From contig BFEA01000306.1 in NCBI GenBank assembly GCA_003427395.1, positions 1,178,778 to 1,234,466 on the forward strand: a stretch of 55,689 bases of DNA. Direction: 5' to 3'. The number at the start of each line of letters is the position of its first letter. The first letter of the stretch is position 1. The notes beneath the pieces are model-generated. The model saw only the letters and a list, made by a program, of their open reading frames with translations. It was not told the DNA's origin and made no database searches. The position numbers and the translations under genes were made by a program. The DNA comes from Chara braunii (Eukaryota > Streptophyta > Charophyceae > Charales > Characeae). Shown here in pieces: positions 43,095 to 55,326 of the stretch.

Positions 43095-43478
43095 GGAGCA
43101 TGACGATCCTTGGGTATGTGTGGCATCCTTGAGATGAGGACGTGGGTGTGATTAATTCGAAGACCTACCTAATGATCGAGATAAATCAGCATTGGCTGAC
43201 ATCTACGAGTACTTCAAGGAACTTTTGACGGCACCAGCGGCTTCATATTACAGGGTAGACGGGATCTGCCCCAGGTTGTATGAACGATGAGCACCTGATA
43301 AGGGTATCATCATTTGCTCTTCGATTGATGATGATGATGAGACTTCAACATCAATGTTAATTATGAGCTCTTGGTGTCGCCTTATTTAGTAAAAGCTCGT
43401 GATGCGATCTGTTGTTGGTACGGTGTCATGAATATTTGATCATATGAATATTTGATTTCTTAATTTCGCCGACATTTT

Positions 43479-43524
43479 ATTATTATTATTATTGTTGTTA
43501 TTATTTTCATTGTAATTGTTGTTA

Positions 43525-43595
<71 letters not shown>

Positions 43596-43596
43596 G
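43479..43596. repeat. ATT microsatellite
   Basis: Counterpart of 16788-16888. Confidence 0.95.
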
Positions 43597-44353
43597 ATAT
43601 ATGACTCGAAGTTGGTCGTCATGAGCACCAAGGCATAGGCCAACTTCGGTGCTAAGGGTGGATCCGTTAGTAACAAAATAGAAAAGGAAGAAGGAGGGAA
43701 AGAAGAGGAAGAAGAAGAAAAGAAAAAAAAAGAAAAAAAAAAAAAAAAGGAAGGAGAAACCGAGGTATACCAGTCAGTCGGACAGGGAGGTACAGATAAC
43801 CAGACACACAGATACAAACAACAACAAACAAAACAGGCACAGACAAACACACAGTCAGAAAGCACAGACGGGCATTGGCAGAAATCGACGGATAGACAAA
43901 TGGGCAAACACAAACAGTCAGACAAACTGCTACAGGCGGACGGACTGCAGTAGAAAGACACAGCGAAATGAGGCACAAAGTGGTCTTTTGGGTGTATGTG
44001 GTATCTGTGAGTTGGGAACGGGATTAAGAAGTACGGCGAAAGACATACCTGGTGTTGGAAGCATGAGACATTAGTCGCTGACTGCTTGTACTTCGGGAAA
44101 CTGTGTCATCAATTTCTGCGCTGCAGTATGGGTTAGTTAGGATCTGTCACATGTAGTCTGAGCGCCAGGTAGGATATCCGCTCTGGTTCTTCATTGGTGA
44201 TGATGGTGAGACTATTTCAGCATTGACAGCTATGGGTTTTTTGTCAGTTCTTATTTGGTGAATCTCGGAATGCAATTCTGCTGTTAGTTCGAGGTCAATA
44301 CTATCTGATCTCATACGTATGATGCTGATTGAGTTCTGAGATTCGCTATTGCC

Positions 44354-44355
<2 letters not shown>

Positions 44356-44416
<61 letters not shown>

Positions 44417-44417
44417 T
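44356..44417. repeat. ATT microsatellite
   Basis: Counterpart of 17637-17700. Confidence 0.95.
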
Positions 44418-45316
44418 CATTTGTAGTCAGACTCGTCCTCATTCTCACTTTTCATGCATGTAAACAGTGGTGCGACAAGCCGGCGACGTTCACAAAAACT
44501 CAGAGATATGGCTTCCAGATACAAGTTCACTTTCAGTTGTCTAAGGCGACTCAGCGCCCAGACACCTCACTGTTCACACGCACTACACCCCAACTACAGC
44601 CATGGTTGTCTCTACCCTAACACTGCACTGAGCTTCTTCTCTCTCGCCCAGTGCGTCCTCCAGGCTCACTGCAGACCACTCTGCACAAGTCGCGGTGACA
44701 GGACTTCCGCATGGCTCAAGCAAGAGTGGATGAATGGTCGGGCACTGCCTCCCGACTTATACCTCTGTAGCTCGTTTCGTCTGCCCCTTTTTATCAGCCC
44801 ATGGTACATGCAGTCCCCCATAGTGCTTGTTGGACCAGACTGGGAATGACTGGATCGTGCCGCGTCCCCGGTGAAAGAGAAGAGAGGGAGACAGATAGGC
44901 ACGAACAAACAAACAAACGGTGACAAACGGACATATAGTGACAGACGAACTGTATCAGTCAGATAGCAGAAAACAGACAGAGTGTTTTGACACGTTTCGA
45001 CGGACTGTGTGTGTGTGCAAACCGTATCTGGGTGTGCACAGGTTGTGTGTGTATGGTCATATTCGCTATACAGACCCGGAGAGATGTGACTGCGTCAGGC
45101 TGTTTTTATTTGACTCTTCACGGACACAGATACACGGACCTGCAAAACGCTGATCCTACTTGCTACTAACTAACAATCCTTGATTTCAGCCCGCTTGGGC
45201 ATCAAACATCTAGTAGGGAAAGGAGTCAGGGTATGTATGTGGCTCAAAAACGGTGTAAGATTGCTCAAAAATCCGTCAGACCCGCAACTTGATGTTTTGC
45301 ATATCGCTCACAATCC

Positions 45317-45317
<1 letters not shown>

Positions 45318-45383
<66 letters not shown>
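45318..45383. repeat. ATT microsatellite
   Basis: Counterpart of 19316-19367. Confidence 0.95.
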
Positions 45384-46303
45384 GCTGGTTATTAGATTGA
45401 TACTGCTATCATTAGGCATTAGGGGCCAGAAATGGAGGGAAAGTGGGATATTGGAGAGAAGAAAGATATCGTTACCGTATCTACCTCCACCAACCCTTCT
45501 CCCTTCTCCTTTGATCTGAACCCCTTAGTTTTCCTTTATGTCTCCACATTTGTCAAAGATTACTTTGTTATTAAGCACCAGTCTGAAATTCTTTGTTGAT
45601 TGATAATAAGGGAAGTGGGGGAAGATCAGGTTTGAAGAGAGGTGGAGTACTGGAGAGGAGAGAGACATCGTCACCGTGTGACGGCATCTACCTCCCCCAT
45701 CCGTCTCCATTTCTCCCGTAATCTAATCCCCTCATTTCCTTGGTTTTCAAGACTCTCTGGAAAGGTATAAATGACATCCGAGTAAAAAGTCTACTCCGTG
45801 GAAGACGAATGTTCAGACGGTCCGACAAAAAGCAGGATGATTGCGGGAGCTCTGCCGGAGTTCAGGAGGAACTTTGGAGGCAGGGAACCTTAAGGTACGC
45901 ACACTTCATTCTTTTTCCGTATACCCTTAAAGGCTACGCTCTTCTATTGTCTGCTTGTATGATTGTACGATATACTGTTTATGGCTTTCTTCAGGACTAA
46001 AGCACCAAAAGCAACAGGGCTATGCGATTGAAATCAGAACGTGCCTGATGTCAGAAAAAGGAACCTAGGAAAAGAACCGAGAAGGAACCTAGGCTTCATG
46101 GTCTTGAGAAAAACAAAAGCAGTATGATGGAGACCTCCGTTGGGGTCGTCAAACTGCCTACATGGAATGACTAAGAGGGTACTCGCCGTGGGAACTACGC
46201 AGCCATCCACCTAACTAGTTGACTTTTGACATACGTACATTGATGACGAGAAGATGCCGTGCGTCTCTCTGTTGACTTACCAGCTAAATCCAGGACTGAT
46301 CCG

Positions 46304-48350
46304 GTACTCCCGTGGAGTACATGTCTTCAAATGATTAATCAGAGCATGACTAATCCTGTACTCGCGTGGGGTACACGTTTTCAAACAACTAACAAAAGCA
46401 GAAGTAATGGGAGGTTCCCGTAGGGTTGTCCTATCACTGATCTGACTAGACTTGGGATGAGAATTAAGTACTCCCGGGTGAGTACACAAACTCCTAAGTC
46501 TAGGTCGATCTGTGCGACTTCCGTGTAAGTCAACAATATTTTTTGCTCAAATTAATACATAAACGAATAAATGAACGATCAGGGCGACTAACCTAAAAGT
46601 GGTCTTGATCTCCTACGCATCGAACTGGTATTAGGGTGACTCCCGGGAGGGTTATCCTAATACTTTGTTTGATCTGGGAATCAACTAACAAGAAAAGATT
46701 GAGTTGATTACGTTAGGACAAGTAAAAGGGATACTCCCGGGTGAGTAACCCTGCTACTTGTTTTGGTATGACTAACGGATTGACATCCTTTGATACTAAT
46801 GGCCTAACTAAAGTAACAAATTGGTATAATGATTGGTTGACTCTGACAATAGTAGCAGGAAGGTGGTGTGCGTCTTCCCTATTAACCTACAAGTTACAAT
46901 AACAAAGGTCGTTTGATCCGGAACTTCCGTGAAGTACACATCAGCAAACTTAACAAAAGTCAGTTTGACCAGTACTTCCGTTAAGTACACTCCTTCAAAC
47001 TTAGCAAAAGCCAGTTTGACTCGTACTTCCGTGAAGTACACTTCTTCAAACTTAACAAAAGTCAGTTTGACCGGTACTTCCGTAAAGTACACTTCTTCAA
47101 ACTTAACAAAAACTAATTTGACCAGTACTTCCGTGGAGTACACTTCTTCAAACTTGACAAAAACCCGTTTGACCGGTACTTCTGTGAAGTACATCCTTCA
47201 ATTTAACAAAAGTCATTTGATCCGGTACTTCCGTGAAGTACACTCTTTCAAACTTAACAAAAGCCATTTGATCCGTACTTCCATGAAGTACACTCCTACA
47301 ATCGTTAACAACAACCATTGATCCGGTACTCCCGTGGGGTACGCTTCTTCAGCTTAACAACAACCATTGATCCGGTACTCCCGTGGGGTACTCTTCTTCA
47401 GCATGACAACAACCAATTGATCCGGTACTCCCGTGGGGTACACTTCTTCGAATTAACGAAAGCCAATTAATCCAGTACTCTTATAGGGTACTAATCTTCA
47501 AAAGCTAACAAAGGCAGAAGGTAGCAGGAGGCTTCCGTGAAGCTCTCTTATCACTAATCGAGCCAGACTAGGGAAGGGTTCAAGTACTCCCGGGTGAGTG
47601 TACGACCTCCTGAGTCTGGGTCCAACTGTCCGACTTCCCGTGGAAGTCAACATGTTTTTTGCTCACTTACGACGCATAGGCGAGATAGGTGAACTGTCAG
47701 GGCAACTCACTTAAGAGTTGTTTTTATGTTTGAGCAAGTAAAGGGATACTCCCGGGTGAGTAACCTTACGACTTGTTCGGGCATGACTAATGGACGATAT
47801 AAATGAGTACTAACGATCCACCTGATTAACATTGAAGCAAGACATGGGAGGCTTCCGTGAGGTCATCCTATTTCTTGCTTGAGACTATCTTAACGAGTCT
47901 AACAAGATACTCCAGCAAAAGGAGGATCTGGTGTTCCCCTGAGTCCACTAACATAATCCTAGCTCGTTTGACTCTAAGTAAGTAGTAGGGTGAACACTTT
48001 CGAGGGAAAGACTGGACTTTGATCAAAGAGTAATAGGAGGCTTCCGTGAAGACCGCCTATTACTAGTTTTAATTCTGTATTGACACCTGGATCTAGAATG
48101 TTTTCTGAATATTGGGTCAAGTGTTGAGATGGTTCAGCATAGGCCTTCTAACTACCTGCTTGACTAATAAAAGGATATTCCTGGGTGAGTTATCCGATCA
48201 CTTACACCAGATTGCATGAACTACTTGATTGCATGAGGACTGCATGAACTTTGAGGGGTGACTGAGTGCTCCCGTGGGGCGACTCGACTACTCTTCTGGA
48301 TAATGGAATGTTTGAAACTGATCAAGTACTGAAGGATTCCCGGGTGAATC
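46304..48350 (+). repeat. Hairpin array, 3' LTR
   Basis: Homologue of 20265-22440 with some units lost. In the unit GTATTAGG/CCTAATAC (about 46627-46662) a base differs from the 5' LTR copy (C to T) so that a C-A mismatch in the stem becomes a T-A pair. Confidence 0.75.
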
Positions 48351-49606
48351 GGGCCACTACTTGCGCATGTAAGGACAAGAAGAAGAGAAAAGGAAAAAGG
48401 GAGTGCTCCATCGGGAGCGACCCCAAAGGTCCTTTAGAAAAAAAACGTAAAAGAAAGCGCATACCATAGGGAAAAGGATTAGACAAGAAAGAGTTTCGCC
48501 TAACCTCGGTTCATTGATAGACTCCTAAGGGAGAAACCACTAGACGACATGAGTAAATCTTAGTTAGATTACCACGTAAGCACAAAAGGGTGTGCTTATC
48601 CGCAAGAGAATATGCAAGTATTAAGAGTAAGAGGAAATATGAGCTTCCCTGGGACAACTTGAGACATAGGCAGAGAAACTCCTTGAATTGAAAGGAGGAG
48701 GAGTGACTGACCACTCAGGGTAGATAGAAGTTAGGGGTTAGACTTTGGGATGATGATCCCAAAGCTCACAAACCAGAACTGAGGGTTTGACCCTTAGATA
48801 TCATTATGTGGGAATCAAGTGGGGATGTTGAATCATTGTTGACCTGTGTGTGTGCAGGTGTTTGCTTGGTTTACTGCAATTGAAAGAGAAGTCTTACATA
48901 AAGGGCTCAACTTTCTGTTGTCACTCGATAACAGGTCGGTCGTTGCCGATTCAACTTTTTCCGCCTTGACTTGATACCTCCATCTAAAAATCAAACCCTG
49001 TGGTCAGTAAAACTATCGCCTGTGGTCGTTGCCTAAATGGTCCTGGTCACTCTCAAGGGTCCTTTGAATCAATGTGAGGGGGTTGGGCTTGCATCTCAGG
49101 AAAGATAGAGCTGTCATGCATGGTTTGGGGAGTGAGGGACAATGTCAGTGGTTGATGGTTGACGTCGTTAGTGCATGGCATGTGAACTGTCTTTGCATTA
49201 TGTTTTGAAGGTCTGTTTTGTGCATGATTTGGGCTGGACTGGAATTGACATCGTGAAGAGTTTGGACACTCAGCACTTGTGAAAGTGGGAAGGGTTCCCA
49301 GCGGTAATACCTCGCTATTCATAATCAAGTCTTATATACTATCTGATGATCAGTCATACGTTGAGTGGAATAAATTATCTTTGGTAGTGACAAGGTTTTT
49401 ATACGTTAATCACAGAGGTTAGAAGGAGAAAGTGTTTTGAAAATAAAAGCGAAAATAAGACGACCGTCTCAAAGTTCGACCTGAGTATCTAACAGGTAAG
49501 TCCTAGGCGTCTTACCACGCGTACCCCATTTCATGCTACAGCGATCGAGCAAACGCCCTTGACCGACCTACCTCTACTCAGGCATGTAAAAGCCTTCGCA
49601 CGTGGG

Positions 49607-49672
49607 CCGATAGCTCAGTAGGAATACGCCTACCTGAGAGTGGTGACAACCCCTCAGGTAGAGGTAAGTTGT
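49607..49672 (+). other. A-box-like tRNA-related motif at LTR 3' end
   Basis: 3' LTR copy of 23690-23765; GGCCGATAGCTCAGTAGG here. Confidence 0.4.
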
Positions 49673-49830
49673 ACCACGCGACGTCTCGACCTGTCGCAGG
49701 GCGTCGTGAGAGGTATAGCACGCGCGCACGGTTGGAGTGGTGACAAGTTGATTCTTCGAAAATAAATCCTGCGTAACACGACCGTGAGGTTCAGCGCTCC
49801 CAGCGGGGTGCTGGACCGCCGCGCGCGACA

Positions 49831-49834
49831 ACGT
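49831..49834. other. Right copy of candidate target-site duplication (ACGT)
   Basis: Directly follows the 3' LTR end; see 9954-9957. Confidence 0.6.
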
Positions 49835-51500
49835 CCCAAGATGACATATCCTTTCTCGTGATGATGAACCCACTTGAAACAAAGATAGTTGGGGAATCAC
49901 CCCCTACTTCCTTGTGGCAGGTAGTAGTTGCCTCCATCATAGACCATAGTCTAACAAGATTCAAACACTTTCTTCCTTCTTAGTAGTAATGTAGTCACCA
50001 TTCCTCAAAGGGTCAGGTGACAACACCCCACTATGGACCAGGAACATAGTTCCGGCGAGTGTCTCACTACTACCTTAGAAAACGGATTTATAGCTCCTTC
50101 AAGCCATCTGTTAAGGAAAGGATAACTTAGGATTGTAACTCACCCAATGATAGACTCTACACATTGACCACCTCTTGAGATAATTTCTTTTCCCAAAGAG
50201 TTGGTCACTCTATTCACCCCCGACCCTGCATCGGACGTGGATTCTGCATGGCTTCTCTATCCTTTATAAGGAGAGCAATCCAGACAAATGAACTCAAGTA
50301 TAATAAATATAGATGAATAGCGAAATTTGATTAGCTCAGACGAATGAATTTAAGCACACAGTCTGAAATAAATAAACTCAGATGGACAACTCAAGCAAAT
50401 AACCATGAATAAAATGCATAAGATAGATAGTTTCATGTGAATAGTATTAAAATAGGCTTACCTCAAATAGACTGTCATGAATGGATAATTTTAAATGGAT
50501 AAATTCAAATGAAAGGCCTTAAGAGAATGGATTTAAGCGCTTAGATTCAACTGGGCATTTTCAAGTAGATGGTCCAGAGTGGATGAGTTTAAGCAACTAT
50601 CCTCATGCCTGAATATTGCTATTAAGTTGAACATAAACAAGATGGTTTGACACCTATTTCCTCACTGCTCACTGACTACACTTAGGATTATATGCCTCTT
50701 CTTGCAAGCAACTACAGTTGGCATAATAAGTTGTTTTATCCGTTCTGTTCATCCTCTTTTGTGGATCTGCCAGACTTCTGATAAACAAGCCTCCATCCGT
50801 AAACTTTGCTCGCAATTACAACCCTTAGATTAACAAAAGTCTAAATGAGTCAATTCACGTGCACGAGTCACATACTCAATCCACCTCTATTGTTCAACTA
50901 TCCCCCCATCTCACTTGTCTTACACTTCATGTTTGTAGCTTGATATATGCTTAAATTAGCACATTACCACCTTCTTCAACTTCTATCTCCAAGCTAAATA
51001 ACCGGACTCTACGTATTGAAAATAAGTATCATATGCAACTTTCACCTACCCTCACCTCCTAGGGTCACTCCCGTAGAGATCCTGACATGTTTCTCACTAC
51101 ACTTGCCAGTCCTTAACTCCTTCACATGTACATCCTTGACTCTCTTAAATGCTCGTTCAATGCTTCATACAATTTTCTTGCACAGCAAACAAGATATCAA
51201 CCCACAAATCTCTAGTTGACATAACAAGAACATCACAAGGGAGAGGCACAATCTTCGGTCGGATGATGCGGATTGAAACACGACAGGAGGGTCAGGAATG
51301 TGAGGTGTTGGCTGGGGCCCTTGCTGGTGAGATTGGGGGAGGATGGTCTACTACCGCTCTTTAGCCGAAGAGATAGAAGGTGGATAAAGACCAAGGCGAG
51401 CGCGGCTAGGAGGCTTGAAGCGTGGAGGAGACGCGCCATAACGTCTCGTGTACCTGTATGAATAATTAACCATCTTTCCTAGGCTCAGGGTACGCTCGCG
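49835..51500 (-). other. Host-element interior between insertion and leader ORF
   Basis: Mostly AT-rich and noncoding. The minus strand just below 51500 continues the leader ORF frame after a TGA, with a YSYRYTRRYG segment (about 51455-51426) like the nested element's YSYRYARRYG. A single hairpin of the array type (CTCCCGTAGAG, about 51067-51077) occurs here. Otherwise I see nothing. Confidence 0.5.
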
Positions 51501-51674
51501 TCACTCCACTTGATGCCTTCGCGCCCTCGGCCCCTCCTCCTTCTCTTCTAATCCCTGATCCTCTTCCTTCCAATCCTCCCATTCTTTGGTCAAATCTATA
51601 GGCCTATCAGAGGCTTTCCCTTGTCTGTCTCCCCTTCCCCTTCCTGCACCGGTTCCACGACCCTTAGTAGCCAT
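51501..51674 (-). pseudogene. Leader ORF of the host element
   Basis: 57 codons from ATG (51674-51672) to TGA (51503-51501). The start MATKGRGTGAGRGRG and the IDLTKEWEDW motif match the leader ORF at 24143 closely. The TGA stands within the otherwise conserved frame, which goes on below it. Together with the primer site at 51961-51980 it fixes the direction of the host element. Confidence 0.65.
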
Positions 51675-51960
51675 ATTATTGACTTTGAGCGTAGGCGACG
51701 TTTATCAATGTCTTAAAGAACCTACAATTCACGTAATGCTCCTCGCTCTTACTTAAAGCAATGTTTTGTTATTGGGTACTGTTTATCAATGTTTTATTTG
51801 TATCCCTAAGTTACCGTATTGACTTTGACTATGCTTCAACACCTTCCCATTTAGAACGTTCAGTCAAATCTAATTTTAATAACTTCTAGTTGTCGTTCTG
51901 CCTGGATTATCGTCTTTCCTTACCCGAGTTCGTTCACTAAGGACCTCGGCTAGGAAGCGA

Positions 51961-51980
51961 GATCCCCGGCAACGGCGCTA
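51961..51980 (-). other. Primer-binding site for tRNA-Asp (host element)
   Basis: On the minus strand TAGCGCCGTTGCCGGGGATC, two bases after the LTR end. Complement of the plant-type tRNA-Asp 3' end with one mismatch at the second base. Confidence 0.75.
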
Positions 51981-52722
51981 CTTGTCGCGCGCGGCGGTCT
52001 CACACCCAGACGCAAAGTAATTTTTGTGTCGGCCCTCACGGTCATATCACGCAGGAGCCTTATCAGGCCCTTATGTCACCTTAGCGAAACACGACTCCGA
52101 CCGTGCACGCGTGGTATACCTCTCGCGAATCCCTACGACAGGTTAGAGATCCCTCGAGGTACAACTTACTCCACCTGTGGGAGTTGTCACCATCCCTTAG
52201 ATGGACGTATCCCTACTGAGCTACTGACCCACGTGTGAAGCCTTTTATATGCAATCGCAGAGGTAGGTCAGTCGATGGCGTTTTTCTCAATCGCAGTAGC
52301 ATAGGCATACGTGCGGTAGAACGCCTTAAGACTGACCCGTATATCGTGCCCCGAGGTGCTAACTCCCTCGGACTGACTATCTTATCAGGTCGACTTTTCC
52401 GGACAGTCTTCCACGCTTAGCTAACTATGATAATGAATCTATGTTCCTTCGTTGACCATATAAGGAACGCCAAAGTCTCAGCCCTTTTGTAATTTCCCAC
52501 TTTCTCAAGATCTCAAACAGAATCCTAGACAAACCTTCCTAAGCTCAGGCCAGAGTACGACCTTGTTCAGAGATATGTATAAGTATATATGTAAATCAGG
52601 GGAAGTGAATGAGCGGTATACCTCACTTTCACAATTGAGGTGCCCCGTGCCCGAATATCCCAGACTATCTCAAAGCTCAGAAAGACAGTTCAGTGCCCAA
52701 CACCTGTTCTCATTCTCTTGCT

Positions 52723-52836
52723 CCGTCGTCGTCGTCGTTGTAGTCGTCGTCTGACCGCACGGTCAGGTAAGGGCTCTTCTCCTCCTCTTTCCTTTTTCCT
52801 TCTTCTTCTTCTTCTTCTTCTTCTTCTTCTTCTTCG
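52723..52836. repeat. CGT and TTC microsatellite
   Basis: Counterpart of 2823-3008, shorter by about 70 bp in the TTC part. Confidence 0.9.
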
Positions 52837-53423
52837 TGTTTTCTTATTTCTCCGCGCTCTCTTTTCTACCTTCGCGCGTCCTCCTTCTACCTCCGCGCAA
52901 CTGTTTTCTTCCCCCGCGCAGTCTTTTCTTCCTTCGTGCATCCTCCTTCTACCTCCTCCTTCTTCTTCTCCTGCCCATGCGCTCAACCTCTCTTATTGTG
53001 CTCACTTTCCTTCTTGTCGAGCCAATCCTACTCTATCGTGCTGCGCTCATCCCCTCCGCTGCTCCCCGTGGGCCATCTCAGTTGCTCTTCGCGCTTTCGC
53101 TGGTCGCCTCCTGCTCACAATAGATTCACTTCTGCACGACAACGACCTTCACCGTATCGCAGGTAGACCGTGCACGATCGCAGTCACGACAAGGCCGAGC
53201 TGCAAAANAAAAAAAAAAAAAAAAAAAGTTTCTAGTTTCTTTCACCGAATCTGCCTTGAATTCGGAGGTAGATTCATGAACGTGAATTTATGAAGATCAG
53301 AAAGGAGAAATAATAATAATAAGAAGAAACTAAAAAAAAATGAATCTAACTAAATAAGAAAATAAAAATAAATAAAATAAATAAAGATAAAATCCAACTA
53401 CCAACTACCTGTACAGGCCAAGT

Positions 53424-53508
53424 GTCGGATCCCCGTTAACCATGGGCTCAACTAACCATAACCAATCCTAATATTCACGTCGCGGGTTCAAGTCCCTGCG
53501 GTCCGAAC
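53424..53508 (+). other. tRNA-like module (degenerate)
   Basis: Copy of 3600-3684 with the same TCGGA/TCCGA ends and GGTTCAAGTCC box. Confidence 0.4.
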
Positions 53509-53543
53509 ACGGGGTAAAGTGTAGCTAAGCTCCTTGCCAAAAA

Positions 53544-53624
53544 GGAGCTAGCTGAGGGTCGGTAGGCCTCGATCCGCGCATCCCTTATTTAGCAAACACC
53601 ACCAAAACCCACTGAGCTAGCTCC
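53544..53624 (-). other. Conserved tRNA-like module with 10-bp terminal stem
   Basis: On the minus strand it starts GGAGCTAGCT and ends AGCTAGCTCC, a perfect stem. TAGCTCAGTGGG matches the tRNA A-box; CGGATCGAGGCC is B-box-like. This is the best preserved of the four. Confidence 0.5.
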
Positions 53625-54639
53625 CACTTCGAATAGAAGGGAAGCAACTCAGTCCGAATAGTAGTGGGCTCAGTCCGACCAGTGGGCTGAGCCCATTTCC
53701 CAAGTCTGTGTGTGAGTGCACGCTTGCTGGTCTGCATGCCGGTTTGAGTGCGTGTGTGTCCTGCGAGGGTACTTGGTAGGTCGGAAGGCCCGAAGGGCCT
53801 GTACTTAGCTGTGGTCGCGATATTGAGGGTCGAGGCGGGGAAAACACTCAAGTGGTGGGAAAAGAGTTCCGCGACAGTTAAGAGCCACGAAAATACTCAA
53901 GTAACAGGTGGGCCGGTACCACACCAAGCAGAGGTAGATGTATCGAGTACTCGAGATGTTGAGCAAAAGAAGACAAAAGGTGGCACTTTTAACCGCTCAG
54001 TATCGGTAGATCGGTGGTGATCAGTTCGAACATTCTAAGTCTAATGCTCGTGCGAGCGATATCAGAGTCCATAATGATGTTTTCCCTCCAAAAGGGAGGT
54101 GATACCTGTTGCCTTTGTGGTCGAGCGACTAGGAAGTCTCCGCTTAAGAGGGAAATGTCCCACTTCACATGGGAGGTCGAGCGAGAGCCTCACCCTGACT
54201 TGCGGTTTACGAGTAAGGGCGAAAGGTACTGCTTGAGAAAGTGCTAGTAATCTGGGTGTTACCGTAACGACAATCTGATGATCACAAAGTTTTAATTGCT
54301 TCGGCTGTACCGCCGGGGTATATATTAATTTATCCTGACTATCGTACCGACGATTAAGTCTCAGTGCGTATCGTAGACCTACCTGACACAACACTAACCC
54401 AATCGACCCCCCTCGAGCTCTTCGGTCGAAGGGCATTACTACCGATTATAACCATCAGAGCACGCCTTACACTAACGCGCGCATACTTAACAAAATTATC
54501 TCGCCGATTTGCCCCGGCCTCAATGGTCGAGGAAATCGTTTTCAAAGTGCCACGCAAAAACACGTACACTTTTAAGTTCAGCTGAACTCCGTCATGGAGG
54601 TCGGTGCGATCGGTGTGTCGGATGTGAAAACATGGCCAA

Positions 54640-54657
54640 ATACCCTTGTAAGGGTAT
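54640..54657. promoter_or_regulatory. Terminal LTR palindrome
   Basis: Same 18-bp palindrome, 11 bp inside the LTR start at 54668. Confidence 0.7.
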
Positions 54658-54668
54658 GTGGTCCGACA

Positions 54669-55326
54669 GTGCCCAAGGGGCCCAACGGCGGTGGACGTCA
54701 ATGTGAGGGAATATGTCGAAGCGCCCGCAATCGGATAGGAAGAAAGCGTTGTTTTGTGACTTGCCCCCTTTTTTGAATTCTGTTTTCGGTCGTTTTTTTT
54801 TTTTTTTTTTCCCTTCTTCTGTTTCATTATTTTTGCGTTTCTCTTTTATTTTCTTTCTTATTTTCATTTATGTTTTTGGAGGTTTCTTTTTTGTTGCGCT
54901 GATTTGGTGCATTTTCGCAAATTCCATTTTTCAGGCCCGACCGATTTTCTACTTTATACTACCGGTACCCCCGAGGTTTCTGGCGTCAGGGGGAGTATCC
55001 GTACCCCCGTTGCTTCTGACGTCAGGGGGAGTGGTGGTTTAAACTACCAGTACTTGGCCCAGCTATCAAGTCCAAGCCTCCAGCGACCGATATATCGAGC
55101 CTGTCAAGTCTGGCAACACCATTAGCTGGACGGGCCGAGGCTGGGGGGACCAGTTGGAAAACAAAAACAACGGGGGAAACAAAAACAACAACAATGCTAT
55201 GAATGTGAATGGAGTTGGATGCATTCTCCTGAGTGCTAATTTCAGCACATCGCAGTTTGGGTGTATCAGCCCGGTGGCGTTTCTATAAAAATCCAAAACT
55301 AAAATGAGGCAAAAAAGAACAAAGAA
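54669..55326. other. Outer right flank, no gene recognised
   Basis: T-rich stretch, then two copies of a GTACCCCCG...CGTCAGGGGGAGT block (about 54963-55033), the second with the palindrome CTGACGTCAG. No coding frame is supported. Confidence 0.45.

Larger units (their letters stand above)
9958..49830 (+). mobile_element. Giant-LTR Ty3/gypsy-type retrotransposon, nested and defective
   Basis: About 39.9 kb: 5' LTR 9958-23919, primer site 23922-23941, coding interior 24143-36314, 3' noncoding region to 38056, 3' LTR 38057-49830. Gene order is leader ORF, two ORF0 copies, Gag, protease, RT, RNase H, integrase, ORF3. Integrase after RNase H is the Ty3/gypsy order. By eye the LTRs differ at about 16 of 193 bases near their 3' ends (23601-23793), so the insertion is not recent. 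All genes carry stops or frameshifts. The 3' LTR length is probably inflated by about 1 kb of redundant assembly, and the 5' LTR carries a 2.5-kb minisatellite insertion that the 3' LTR lacks. Confidence 0.85.
38057..49830 (+). repeat. 3' LTR, about 11.8 kb as assembled
   Basis: Starts TGTCGGAG and ends GCGCGACA, colinear with the 5' LTR. It contains the homologue of 10978-12035 twice (39082-40139, identical to the 5' LTR, and from 40148 on, diverged), separated by an N run. The true length is thus probably about 10.7 kb. It has an extra segment near 43215-43345 that the 5' LTR lacks. Open frames inside are repeat shadows. Confidence 0.8.
2093..54668 (-). mobile_element. Minus-strand LTR retrotransposon (host element), split by a nested insertion
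   Basis: Read right to left it has a 5' LTR (51983-54668), a tRNA-Asp primer site (51961-51980), a leader ORF (51674-51501), then a break at 49831/9957 where the giant plus-strand element sits. It continues with ORF0 (9302-8625), Gag (8433-7504), an ORF3 remnant (about 6970-6430), a 3' noncoding region and the 3' LTR (4862-2093). Without the insertion it is about 12.7 kb. The gene order matches the nested element, but nothing between the Gag knuckle and ORF3 resembles protease, RT or integrase, so pol has been lost and the copy is non-autonomous. The outer flanks GTGT (2089-2092) and GTGC (54669-54672) could be a 4-bp target duplication with one change. Confidence 0.8.
51983..54668 (-). repeat. 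5' LTR of the host element
   Basis: 2686 bp, partner of 2093-4862. On the minus strand it starts TGTCGGAC at 54668 and ends GCGCGACA at 51983. It has the same inner order: palindrome, tRNA-like modules, poly(A), TTC/CGT microsatellites, A-box-like block. Confidence 0.85.

Noticed and set aside
9958-49830. Plain segmental duplication flanking a retroelement
   Set aside because: The repeat ends coincide with TG/CA termini, primer site, purine tract and an ACGT duplication, which a segmental duplication would not give.
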